DNA from: Thamnaconus septentrionalis
Taxonomy: Eukaryota; Chordata; Actinopteri; Tetraodontiformes; Monacanthidae
NCBI GenBank assembly: GCA_009823395.1
Contig: CM020513.1
Span: forward strand, 8,509,001 to 8,573,000
Length of the DNA: 64,000 nucleotides
Direction: 5' to 3'
Position numbers and translations under genes: made by a program. Shown one piece after another: positions 27,807 to 43,400 of the stretch (positions within the stretch are counted from its first letter, which is position 1; each line of letters begins with the position of its first letter). The notes under the pieces are model-generated. The model had not been told where the DNA came from, searched no databases, and saw nothing but the letters and a program-made list of their open reading frames with translations.

Positions 27807-29930
27807 CACCTCCTTCTGCACCTCCACCTCCTCATCCTTCTCCTCCTTCTACACTCCTTTTCTTCCCCCCGTCCACATCCTCCTCCTTCTCCACCTTCTC
27901 CTGCTCCTCATCCTTCTCCACTTCCTCTCCCTCATCTTCCTCCTCCTCCTCCTCCTCCTTCTTCATCAGGTGGTCTACCTCCTCTGTGTCCGTCTGTCCT
28001 GCCTGGCCCTGGGTCTCGCTGCTCCCCCGGAAGTCCTGGCGGAGCTGGAGAAGAGGTCAGCAATCAGAACCCTGAGTACGATGGTGAGGGAGACCCTGGT
28101 GTCCAACCACTACCTGCACCTACTGAGGGAAGACCACAAGGGCTCATGGGCAGGATCGGTGTCGTCTTGGGACGAGCCGCTTGTCTTCTCGGAGAGGAAG
28201 AGGGAGGTGCTGTCGGGAAAACGCAGCTACAGCGACTCCGATCTCTCCAAGATTGCAGTGCTGGAGGTTGGAATTTGAGTGTTTTTATTCTGGCACACTT
28301 TTAAATACAGAGGGAAACGAGTCTGATGGACTTTTCTCACTCTGTCTGTCTGGAAGGATGCAGAGTTGAGTCCACACTGGATCCCCTCCCTCGGAGGCGA
28401 AAAGCACTGGTGCGTGCAGGATCTCATAGGAGCAGGTCTGAAACCAGTCAGTCACGTCGTCGCCGCACTTTCACCGCACCAAAAGAGAAAAGAGTTTCGC
28501 ACGTTTCACATCTCAGCGACCAACGCGAAAAACACAGAGAGCCACGCAAAGAGGTCCAACAATGCGCTCAATGGAGCTGCCAAATTCAAGAAATACTGCT
28601 CCAACGCTGAGGTCAGTGGAACCGCCAGTGAGAGATGTGGAAGTCCGCAGTCCTGCGTGTGAGTCCGTGCACTCACTTGTGCTTTCTGTCGCTCCAAGTT
28701 GTGCCGAAATTCAAGCCACTCCAAAGCGACCTCGGCTGCACGCGTTGTGGCCAAAGCCATGGGAGAGCAGGGCCCTGCGGGAGAGGCCGTCCTGCAAAAA
28801 TCAGCTCTGCTTCAGGTGATGAACTTAATATAATAAGGGGGTAAAAAAAAAGTAAGGGGTCCAAAAGTTGTTTGAATTAACTCGAACTCCCCGGTTTTCA
28901 AACAGGAGGAGCTGAACAGCAGCGACTGCGGCTGGGCTCTGCTGGTCACCGAGTCGGACCCTCAAGTCCTCAGTTGTCTGCTGTGGACGTGGCTGGACAA
29001 GTTGAGGGTCAGCTGAGTTTAAGACAGGGCTGGGCAAACTTTTAGACTGGTGGGCCGCAGTGGGTTCAAATTGGGAGCAAAAGGATGGAGCGTTTTGGTG
29101 ACCCACCTCATGGGATACGTAGAAAACGTGTTTTAATGTCAGTTGAAAATGGACAGAAGCATTACAACAAAATATGTCTTTGAAGCCCGCAGGGCCAATT
29201 GGACGTGTTTTCAATGATCATCTCTGTTTACTGTATTTTACTGTGTTGACCTTTATTTTAATTTTTGTTTTGTGCGCTCATCTGTACTGCTGTAAATGAG
29301 GCTTGCCTCAGTGTATTAACCAGATTAAATAAAGCTAACAAACAGTACTTCTGTCTGTCTGACCCAGGAGCCCGTTCTAAGCGCCGAGGATGTGGAGAGG
29401 TTGAGTCGCAAAGTCAACCACAGGAAGCCTTTCAGCGTCCTCAAAAAGGTACGAATGTGTGCGGAATTGACTAGTAATGATAATGATAAACATTCTGGCT
29501 GGGAAAATAAATATATGTATGTTAATGTTTTTCCTGACAGCCACAAAGACACACCGTGTATTGCCTGCTAAGCTGCGTTAGCACGGTGACCAGCCTGTGT
29601 CCACACAGAGAAGAGGCGGTGCTGCAGCGGCTCGTTCGGGCACTGACACGGGTAACGCAAACACTTGTGTTTTGGTGTTATTTATCCTGAAAAAAAAAAA
29701 GAATCCCAAAACGCTAAAAGTGTGCTGTAAAAATTAATTGCCTTTTTATTATTATTATTATTATTATTTATTTTTTTAAATCTTTTTTTTACGTCTAAAA
29801 CCCGCAGCGCCCCCTGGAAGAGATTGGAAGCCTGGCGGCTTTGGCGAAGGTCCTGAAGAGCAGTTTGACGGAAACCTCCCACAGCTACACACACCTCACG
29901 CGGACCCGCAGCACCACCGCCACGCTTTGA
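25209..29930 (+). CDS. ptpdc1: Protein tyrosine phosphatase domain-containing protein 1
   Basis: Dual-specificity-type phosphatase of the CDC14-like group, linked to centrosome and cilium length in vertebrates. Exons: 25209-25292, 25653-25873, 26019-26099, 26350-26468, 27102-27239, 27316-27587, 27970-28266, 28357-28611, 28699-28815, 28906-29007, 29368-29448, 29541-29651, 29808-29930. They total 666 residues in frame; recalled human length is about 750. Visible family blocks are LACGGRDCRYEGPECW, SSWVTDDIVAMARPS, SGFTYSPQIFMDN and IYFYNFGMPDFGVSS. The catalytic loop is HCHAGLGRTG, with Cys207 and Arg213, and Asp178 in PDFG is the candidate general acid. Later come RPRSIQTRTQ, SYSDSDL, and the C-terminal LLWTWLDKL and EDVERLSRK. 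The first exon (MSNYFESLFGTLVL) and its splice to exon 2 are the least certain part. The donor at 28267 (GTTGGA) is weak, but reading on hits a stop. Confidence 0.93.
26536..26632 (+). repeat. (TA)n microsatellite
   Basis: Almost uninterrupted TA dinucleotides in a ptpdc1 intron. They give spurious Ile-Tyr reading frames. Confidence 0.95.
27640..27969 (+). repeat. Pyrimidine-rich (CCT/TCC)n intron of ptpdc1
   Basis: Nearly pure C and T built of imperfect CCT and TTC units. It fills most of the 382-base intron at 27588-27969. The strand asymmetry is strong, and the polypyrimidine tract runs straight into the acceptor at 27969. Confidence 0.9.
29029..29205 (+). mobile_element. hAT-like transposon fragment
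   Basis: Opens CAGGGCTGGGCAAACTTTT followed by a GGGCCGCA block, a terminus I recall from hAT (Charlie-like) elements of vertebrates. The opposite end is missing. It lies in a ptpdc1 intron. Confidence 0.4.
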
Positions 29931-33733
<3,803 letters not shown>

Positions 33734-34705
33734 ATGTAGATTTCTTTTTAATCTATTTTATTCTTATAGTTATTCAAAAATAATCACTTTTTCAACAGAG
33801 AAAATCACACATTTGCAAATAAAGCACAATCTAAAAAGTGTTCACGGATGATCCAAAATATTTCTAGGTCCTATTTTTATATAGACTCAAACAGGTAAAC
33901 ATTCAGATTTTACATTCTCTTTTTTTTTTTTTTTATCTTATTGTATCATTGAACAGTATGTACAGTGAGTTTCAGGCAAATATGAGTCGTAAAAAAAAAA
34001 TAATTCTGAAAGTTTCAAATAAAAATGTTGACCACATGGTCGGCATTTTTGTCTATTTTTGGGCATGTTGAGATTGTGCATTCCTTCAACCTTTTTTCCA
34101 AATATCACAAAAACTTGATTTGTGTGGTCAGAATGCATAATTTTTTTCAATTAAGAAAAAGAAGAAAAGCTGACCAAGCGGTTATCATCACTGTCAATTT
34201 TAATGCATGTTGAGATTTTGCATTCCTTCACTCTTTTCCGTGCTACATTACCATACAACAGTCGTCCGAGTGAGTTTAAGGCAAATCTGTTAAAAGAAAA
34301 TCTGTTACATTAAGAGCATGTTTTGGCTTGAGAAGGTTGTGAGTTCAATCCCAGGCCTTTCTCGTGTGTGTGTGTGTGTGTGTATGTGTGTGTGTCAAAT
34401 ACACAAGTACTGAAGAGCTTTACAAAGTTTTATTTTTCACAAAATATCAAGTAGAGACATTATCAAACAAAAACATTTTTATATTGGTAAAAGAAAAATC
34501 CTGTCATCAGTTGTGGCATATTTTCAAATAGTGCTTGTCAGAAAAAAATGTAGGATTAGTCACACAGAACGCACAAAGTGATGCAAAGAAGCTCGAAAGT
34601 TGGGGCCAGTTTACTTTGCTGCTGTTGCTCAGCATAGGTTTCCATTCAACCAGCAAAGTGTTGCTGGAAGGTTTTGGTCAGTCTATTCATTTTCTCTGGG
34701 AGCTT
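33734..34705. other. Convergent 3' UTRs of odf3 and nup205
   Basis: AATAAA at 33818-33823 serves odf3. On the other strand TTTATT at 34429-34434 reads AATAAA about 270 bases after the nup205 stop. Between them are T- and A-rich tracts, a GT microsatellite near 34364-34393, and GAGTTCAATCCC near 34339, a B-box-like trace of a degraded SINE. Confidence 0.5.
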
Positions 34706-37700
34706 TCAACTCTTGGGCTGCCGGAGGAGGCCGCGGATCCTGCGAACCAGAGCCTGGATGAAGGTGTAGCGGGAGCGTACCTGGCTGTACAGACCCTCCA
34801 CCTCCAGCAGCTTCCTCTGAAGAGCCTCCCCGAAAGCAGCAGCCATGTCGCTCTTCAGCTGCACGTGCACACACAAGACAGGAGGATCAGTGAAAATGCA
34901 GCCACTAGGCAGTCAAATCAAGACAAATTGTCAAAAAAATGCCAATTACCGAGTCCAAGTCTTGCTGGCTAACACGGGAAAGGCTGAGGCCACGTCCTCC
35001 ACTTGCCTGCAATCCACTGAATGAGCCTGGAAAGAGAAAATCCAAAGAGTTCAACGTAACGTTCTGCTTCATATGCAGGATCTCCTGCTCTGGTTTTAAA
35101 AAGAAATGGAAGTGGAGAATCATTTCGTACTGTCTGTGAGGCGTGATCGGAACAAAGCGGCGCCGGGCATCACGGAATCCTTGGGGTCAGAAGGAGTGCA
35201 ATGCAACAGGTAGTACTCAAGGTGGCGCCATAACACAAACAAGCAGGTCTCGATAACATCTGAAGGAAAAGGTCAAGGCGGCACTTCTGTATCGTGGATA
35301 TAAATCACCTTTTTGAATTAATCGCACCTCTTAAGCACACACACACACACACACTTTGAGTTCCACCGACGGTGTGTTAAAGGATACATGAGCAGAGGGC
35401 CAGCAGCTTGGCTCTGTTGTTGATCAGCTGGACCAGGCGTCTCTTGGCCAGGAGGTTTCTTTGGACCGATGAGATTTTCTCCACCCCTCCAGCGCCCGAT
35501 ACCAGGCCTTGGCACAACTGCAAACATAAAGTCAGACATCAGCCCTGTAGCAGTGTATACCACAAAAGATCCCTAAATCAACTCGCTATTGCTTATATTA
35601 TCAATAAAAACTAGGGCTGTCAGTCGATTAAAATTTTCAATCGAGTTAACTTAAATTTTTTAATGTGCTCCATATATAACTTGACAAGATATTTATTTTA
35701 TATATCGCGGTACCTATATAATCGCAGCATTTTATTTTTATAAAATTGCTTTTATTTTAAAAATTAACCAGATTCTCTCATTTTTCTTTGAGGGACTTCC
35801 TGTCCATAATTACCTCCTTGAGCTCCTCGGGAGGCAGCTGATCCAGGCTCTGCAGCTTTCCCAGGCTTTGCCTGTGACTCTGATGGAACTGGAAGAAATC
35901 CGCAGTGCTGTTCTTCAGTAGGTACAGGACCAGGCCCAGACTGGGGGCCCGGGAGTACACCATGGATGGCACAGTGGAGGACAAGTCTACGAAATGGAAA
36001 GAGACAGCATGGATGAAATACCAGAGTGTGAAGCAAAAAGCTGTTTCAAATTCAAAAGAAGAGCCGCTCGCAGAGACACTTTTCAGTAGCTGCGTTTCCA
36101 TTAGCCATAGAATTGCGCAAAACCTAAGTATTGCAAAAAAATTGGTAATGGAAACACCTAAACTTCGAAAAACCTCTAATATCGCTAAAAGTATTGTATT
36201 GAATTATATCGCAAAAGTCTAATGGAAACACTTTTTTCGCATTTAGTGTAATTATCTATGACGTACGGGATCATGTGACCAGTTCACTCCAAGTGAAAAA
36301 GGCGCATTGTGTTTCAACGGAGTAGGAAACGGAATATTTTTTACAAGTAACCAAAGAGAAAAATCTAACAGCCATTCTTGACAGCAAAAAAACGTGAACA
36401 AACAAAAGCAAACGGAATTTTCGTAAAACTCGCGGGACGAGATTTTACGAGAATTACGGCTTATGCGCTTCACACCATTCAATGGAAAAACCTGCAAATC
36501 GCAATTGTGCCTTGCCGAAATTTCTGAAACATCGCTTTTATTTTGTGAAAAACTGTGACGGAAACGCAGCTAGTGTGAGCACCCGCCTCCTCGGTGTGGA
36601 CCAGAACACCACTGACCTGCTCGTCCTCCGTCCCTGCCAGCCGGCTCGCTGCCCGACGGGCTGAAGAGGCAGATGCTGAACTGAGCCTGGGCCGAGCTGT
36701 GCAGCAGCAGCGTCTGGCAGTACTCCATGATGTTGGCGCACACCTGGGCACAGGAAGAGCGACACGTCTCCGCTCGTCATCAATGTTCGAGGCTGGAAAG
36801 AATAGGAGGCTCCCGAGCGAGTGCGACGGGGACAATCAGGGACCGCGTTTTGTCCCACCTGCTGCATGGCCACCTCCATTTCCTCCCGCTTGTCTGCGGA
36901 GTCTCCAGGGGAAGCGATCTCCGCCTGCTTCAGCAGCCGCTCTCGTTCGCTGCCCACCAGGCGGCCAAGCAGCGACAGACACAGGCGCTAAAGAAAACAA
37001 ATAAATCACCAAAAAAAAAAAGTTACAACAATAATTGGCAGCAGGTCATTAAAATGTAGGCTTGGTGTGAACTAGACAGCGCAGAAACCTGGAATCTGTT
37101 TATGTGGCCCTGGAACTCCAGGAGGGCTGCATGGTGGATGTCCCCGCCCATCTCAAGGGCCCCTGGCAGAGCCGTCTTACTGATGATGCCGGTCAGCAGA
37201 GAGAGCTCCTGCAAAGTCCCCATGCTGAGCTCCTGGCACCGCAGCAGGGACTGAATGGTGTCTGCGTGGACGATCAGCCACTGCAGAACCTGAACACGCA
37301 CACACAGTGTTAAGAGTGTGAATACAGCACTTGCAAAATTAGGAAAATATATTTTTCCCTTATTTGTGGATCTTTTTTTTAAAAAGCCTCAGTCAATAAA
37401 GACGCCCTGAGATTCAAATATTCTTTGCTTACCTGTGCTGCCCCCTGCTGGTGATTCATGGTGGTGGAGGTCAGGATGACCTGAAAGAGCCTCAGTGCTG
37501 GCAGGAGAATCTTCCTGTAGCGGTCCATGGGGCTGGGGATGAAGCCTGAGGGGTCCCTCATCATCCTGGGCACCGACAGGGAAACACGCAAACGCTAGCA
37601 GTCAAAAGTTTGGACGCACCCTGTGAATTTCATGCCTTTCCTTTCATTCTCATGACTGTTGACATTGCAGTTTCTCACTGAAGGCAGCAACGATGTGTTT

Positions 37701-39895
37701 ATGTAGGAAACAATAAAAGTGAAAAATAACTGAAAAACAATTTATATTTAAATCCTTCAAAATAGCCACCTTTCATAAAGAGCATATTTTTCATGCTTTT
37801 CTTTGCTGCATAATTACATATATCTTGCTCATGTATTTGATGTCTTCGGTATCTATCTGCAGTGTAGATAGTTGTAAAGATGTCTGTCTGTCTAATTGTT
37901 GTGTTTTAACTCAACAAACGAAATAAAAATGGAAAAACATTATGTCACACAGTGTTATCAGTGTGATCCCCCACTGCCTCCTCTCCTGCAGCCGTACCTG
38001 TGCGCGTCACTGTCGGGAATCATGTCGAACACCTGGCACTCGATCAGCTGGGCCACCAGGCCGCAGCGCAGCAGCTCCACGGCTCCCTCGTCCATCTTCG
38101 CCACACGGGTCAGCAGAGCCTGAGGAAGGGGGAGGAAAAAAAAAAAAACCCTCGCAGAGTCATTGACATATTCCAATAAGTGGCAGGACAATGAAGGGAG
38201 GACTGTGAGTTCCTCTGCCTGAGCGCTGGTCTCACCATCTTGCTCTCGTAGATGTAGAGGGGCTTGAGGAGCGGCGGCTGAGGGCTGAGCAGACTCTGCA
38301 GCTCCGCGTCGTCCTGCCTCAGGCTCTCCACCAGGGTGCGCAGGTAGCCACTGTTGCAGATGTAAACCAGCCACTGGTTCTGACGGTTGATGGAGAGGAT
38401 CCGGTCCAGCACGGCCATCGCCAGCATCTGACAGCGGAGGGTTCGGGGGAGAGAATGAGGAAGACCAGGGTGATTATTTTGCCAGCTATTCTTAGGGATG
38501 CACCTATAGCACTTTTTTACAGAATGTGTAAAGTACAAGTACCGATACCGAGTATATAATAAGGCCAGTACACATTATAGGAATAGTTTCAAATTTAAAG
38601 TGAAATCTGCTTTATTATTTGACAGCCGAACTGAACGGCGTTGAAGCCGATGCGTCACGGTGACGTCTGACAGGAAAATCCAGCACGTAGAAAAACTAAA
38701 TCCAGCACATTGTGTACGATGAAAATAAACCGGATCCACCGCATTTACCGTCATAGTATCTGCATGTATTTTTTATGAGTACGAGTAGAGGACTCAACCC
38801 TACGATACTTGTATTGGTGCATCCCTAGTAACTGTAGAAAACATAAAATAATAATAAAACTAAACTAGCGTGTCTCTTACCCGGCTAATTTTGTGGCCAT
38901 CGCAGGCATCCCGACACACCACCTCCATGAGAGCCTTGCCGTAGCTCTCAATTATGGCAAGATTCTCCCTCTGCAGTTTGGAGAAGCCATCTTCAGGGGC
39001 TGTGAGTCGCTCCCACATGGCTTTCCCTGCTACAAAAAAATACCACGACAGGTGTTTAGATGATGAGCTGCCAGCAATCTAAACAACCATACAGTGGATT
39101 GTTGACTTTCTGAGCCTGTGTTTGCGTGTTGCACCTGACTGCAGCGTGTCCGGCTCTTCAGGTTTCTGGGCAATCTGTAGGTAGTACAGGAGGGAGCCGT
39201 ACAGGTTGGCGCGCAAACGCTGGTATCCGCCTCCTTTAAATGTGAAGACGAGTTTAACGGGGAGACAAACGTCCAGTGCAGTGGGTGAAAGTGGGATTTG
39301 AAACTCGTCACCAACCAGTGCAGAGGATGAAGTCCAGCAGCTTGCGCAGGATGAGATGCAGGGCCGAGTTGGCGATGGAGGCAAAGCCAGAGGACGCTTC
39401 CAAGCCCACCCCCTGCTGCTGCTCGGACAGAATGGACTGGCTGAGGTGGGCTGTCAGAGTGAAGACCGCCCCGGCGACGGTGGACATCAGTTCTCCTGCC
39501 GTGTCGTCAGACAACACCTGGAAGGAATCAGCATCCGCAGCGGCAACATTTAGAAGTGCAGCGTCTCTGCAGCTTTCCCTTGGCATCTATTCAGTACATT
39601 GAAGGTTAAGTGTGTAATATCTGGATATGGAGATTTTGAAGAAGAAACGGCGACATCAAGTGGTCGCATTTTAGATTGCAGCGTCTTTTGCTCTCCCTCC
39701 CCCCTACTGAGCTTGCTGGTGAGCTACGTTAGCCTGCGCACCCAAACCCAGATCCCTCGTCCAACAGCTTCTTATTTGGAGACGCGAGTTTTCACGGTAA
39801 TTATGAAACACTGTCAGGCGGGCTGGATTGTCCACACCAGGCTTCCTTAGAAATATGGTGATGCAAGATGGCAACTAACTGGGAGCAAGACCCTT

Positions 39896-39944
<49 letters not shown>

Positions 39945-40422
39945 GTGTGCGTGTGTGTGTGTGTGTGTGTGATAAACCATTCCAGGTGTAGGAAAACCAA
40001 ATTACTTTTATGTATTAATGTATTTATGGGCAGTACATAAAGCTTTTACCAAAATAAAAATCATAAATCAAGCCAAATACTACAGACTGGACCTTTAACT
40101 GCAATAATCAAACTTTCCAAAATTCCAGAAACTTTGCCAATTGACGACTCTACTCTTTACATCAAACAGGCCTTATAATGCTACTCTACTGTTAACACCA
40201 CACTGACCTTGTCGTGCAGGTCCAAGAGCAGGTCTCGGATGATGAGCTGCCGGTCTTCAGCGGGGATGAGGTCAGCGGGGCAGGTGGTCAGCAGCGTCTC
40301 CACCAGGCTCCTCCACGACTGCAGCGCATTTCGCTTGGCACTCAAACTGCGACGCACGCGATTGCGCTCCACCACCTGCTGTAGGATGGAGTTCACCTCC
40401 TGGAAATTCAACATGAGTGTGG

Positions 40423-40453
<31 letters not shown>

Positions 40454-43400
40454 AAGGACAATGAAAAGAACACATTTCAAACAGATACAACCATGATGTT
40501 CAATCGTGGTTACCCACCTCCATTAACAGCGGCCTCTGCCCGATGGCTGCCATTCCCTGGAGCGCATTCACCTCGGCAACCAGCACTCGGTGCAATAACT
40601 GCGAACAAAACAGCCAATTAATAATCAATAAGCACAAAAACCACTACGGAAAGGGCAAAGTTTGGGAGCTCACCTTAACATTGCACACGGTGTGTCCTTG
40701 CTCGTTGACGTGCTCACAGTTGGTGATGACTTGCTCTATCTGCGTGCGCTCGAAGAAGTCCAGCTGCAGCAGCTCGGGCATGTCCTGGCTGAAGTCGATG
40801 CTGTCGAGCACGCTCAGCAACTTCCTGCGCACTGTGGCACAACCAACACAGAGTCCGACAAAGGGAGGCGAGTCATGAAATATGACTGAAACCTTCAGAT
40901 GAGAGCTCAACAGCGCTGGTGTGGCATTCACTTAGCAATAGCTGATTTGGTACTAACCTTTAGAGACTGTGTCAAAATGCAGGAAGCCACTGACCGATCT
41001 GGTTTCTTCTTCCATGCCTGATTCACCATCAGCTGCAACCAGAAAAATTCAACACTCATCTGCCTGCATAATGATTGTTTCTGACAAGATTTTAAAGACA
41101 TTTCTTTAGACTTCAGTCAACAATGACAAAGGGCTCAGGCCTGTGTGTACCAGTGTGTTGAGCGTGCGGCTGGTCGTCCAGCAGGAGGCTGACGAGCCGC
41201 TGCGTGTGCGAACGCTGCCGGTTGAGTGAGGTCACTCTCAGCTCGATGGCAGCCGTCTTCATAAGCCAAGACATCTGGGTGAGGGCGGCCATCTGATTAC
41301 CTGGCGAGAGCAGAACAAAGGACTTAGGACCACAGTGACGGATGACGCCACAGAGGCTGCGTTCAGACTGCAGGCGAATCTGATTCAAATCAGATTCCCT
41401 CTCAAATCCGATTTTTAGGGCTGACTGTCCACACTGTTTTTTAGTAAGTGTCCAAATGGGATCTGGCTCTGGGGCTGTTGTGATTTGAAACTACCTCCCG
41501 AATGTGGTTTCAATCCGTTTTGCAAAAATCGGATTTCATGCGATTTGTGACTGTTCAGACTACAAGAGAGCCATCCGGTTTCAATCTGGTTTCAAAATCA
41601 GATTTTGGCTGGCAGTCTGAATGCGGCTAAACAAGAACCAGAGTTTGTTCTCCGCAGACTTTGAAAAAGGGATCTCGGTTAGTTTGTTATAATCCACATC
41701 TATTAAACAGTACCAAATAGTCCAGTGTGAAACCCCGTCCCCCACTTCCCTTAAATTCTCACCAGGCAGGTTGAAAGGTAAGTGCTGCAGGTGGGAAAAG
41801 AGGAAGTCCTGGCTGGTCCTTAAATAGCGCATGGTGGGTCCTGATGTGTCTGGGCAGGCGCACAGCTGGTAGATCACCTGAGAGAGGAAGCCAAAAAAAA
41901 AAAAGACACTCAAATACTGGGAATAAATGGAGAGAGTTGATCCCGGAACAGCGATGCGCACCTGGTAGCAGAGCTCGGCCAGGTGTGGGGCCTGCTGTGT
42001 GATGACGGGTCCCGATCGTCTTTCGGTGCCTTTCTGCAGCAGACTCAGGATTGCGTGCAGGCAGCTCCGCGGACAGCCCAACACACCTGCAACACAGCCA
42101 ATCACAGTCAGTCCAACAGCACGGCGATCCAAGCCACAATGAGAGTATTTGGTTCTGCGACGGTGGCTGTCAGCCATCGGCCCTCAGCCGGGGTGTCACC
42201 TGGGTCCTGCAGGTTGGTGGAGGACACAGGCTTCTTCACTTCGTAGCCCAGGAGGTACAGCGCCAGGTTGGGCGGCTTCAGCTCCAGGGAAGTGATGAGA
42301 AGGTTGAGGATGTGGATCTGGGTTTCATGGCGGATCCTCGCCACCTTCTTCTGTGATTCGGCGTCTGAACGTTTTGGTCAGTTAGAAAAAGAATGTGTGA
42401 GAATGCTATTTAGTGGAAACAGCATTGGCTTTAATAATTTTTAGACACTAGTTTTTGCTCTTACCTTCTTCTTTGTCCATTCCCTCCTCTGCCTCTTCAT
42501 TGTCCAAACACTCCACAAAGCCGGCCATCAGCTTGTCGCTCACAGCCTGAAGGACGGAGATGAGAACAGAAGCTAAAGTCTCCAGTGCAAATGCACAATG
42601 CTAATCAAGCTAATCAAGTACGTAACATGTCTGCAACTGTATTTCTATTAATTCTTGACTTTATTACCTGGTCATGAGTGAAATCGCCCACCAGTCTGCC
42701 GTGGATATTGGGGTGGTTGGCGATGCGACGCAGGATCTTGGCACTCTGGAAGGCAGCGTCTGGGTTGGAGCTGCTGTGGTACAAATACCTGAGAGGGACA
42801 AAAAAGAAAATCATAAGGATGTGTGACGCTGCTCAGGAAGAAAAAAGGCATGACAGGATAAGCAGTAGAGAGGCGAAAGAATGCACAACACCTTACTGAA
42901 GCTAGCGGCTAATACCTGGCTATGTTTACAATGTGATCGGCTCTCCTGGTTTGTGGATTGACGCCCTGGAGGAGCTGTTCCAGCGGGGACACCAACATAG
43001 AGGCCTGGCTCTCCCTGAGCAGGTCCATGAACATCACCTCCTTCTGCAGGGTCAAGTCCAGCAGACACAGACAGTGCAGCACGGCCGACTCCAGGTGCTT
43101 CTTGCCTGCAGAGGAAGGTAAGAGGAGGAGAAGCAGAGGGTGGCGTCAGAATAAAAGGCCCATGGATAGCGCACACCGGCCTGAGGAACATACGCGCCCT
43201 CACCAGGGAAGGCCGTGTAGGTGTCCAGCTGGCGGACGCCCTCCTCCAGCAGGCTGAGGCAGAGCGTCAGCGTGGGCGAGTCGTTGAGCAGGTGGAACAT
43301 GATGCTGTGTCCGGGGGGCTTGTGAGCTGCGATCTGCTCGCCCTGAAGCTCCACCACCTCCTGGACAAAGTCGGACGGCTGGGGCTCGTAGTCCCGCAGC

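Noticed and set aside
27122..28304. Open reading frames of more than 300 codons across the ptpdc1 CT-rich region
   Set aside because: They run through an intron of CCT/TCC repeat that lacks stops by composition. The homologous protein continues only when the intron 27588-27969 is removed.
28612..28698. Premature stop in ptpdc1 at 28661-28663
   Set aside because: It is removed with a short 87-base intron (donor GTCAGT after 28611, acceptor before 28699), which keeps frame and family similarity.
34325..34362. tRNA or SINE promoter
   Set aside because: Only a B-box-like GAGTTCAATCCC is recognisable, with no A-box or tail, so no element can be delimited.
41581..42177. 198-codon minus-strand reading frame
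   Set aside because: It reads through two real nup205 exons, the introns between and a MITE end. Only the exon parts are coding.
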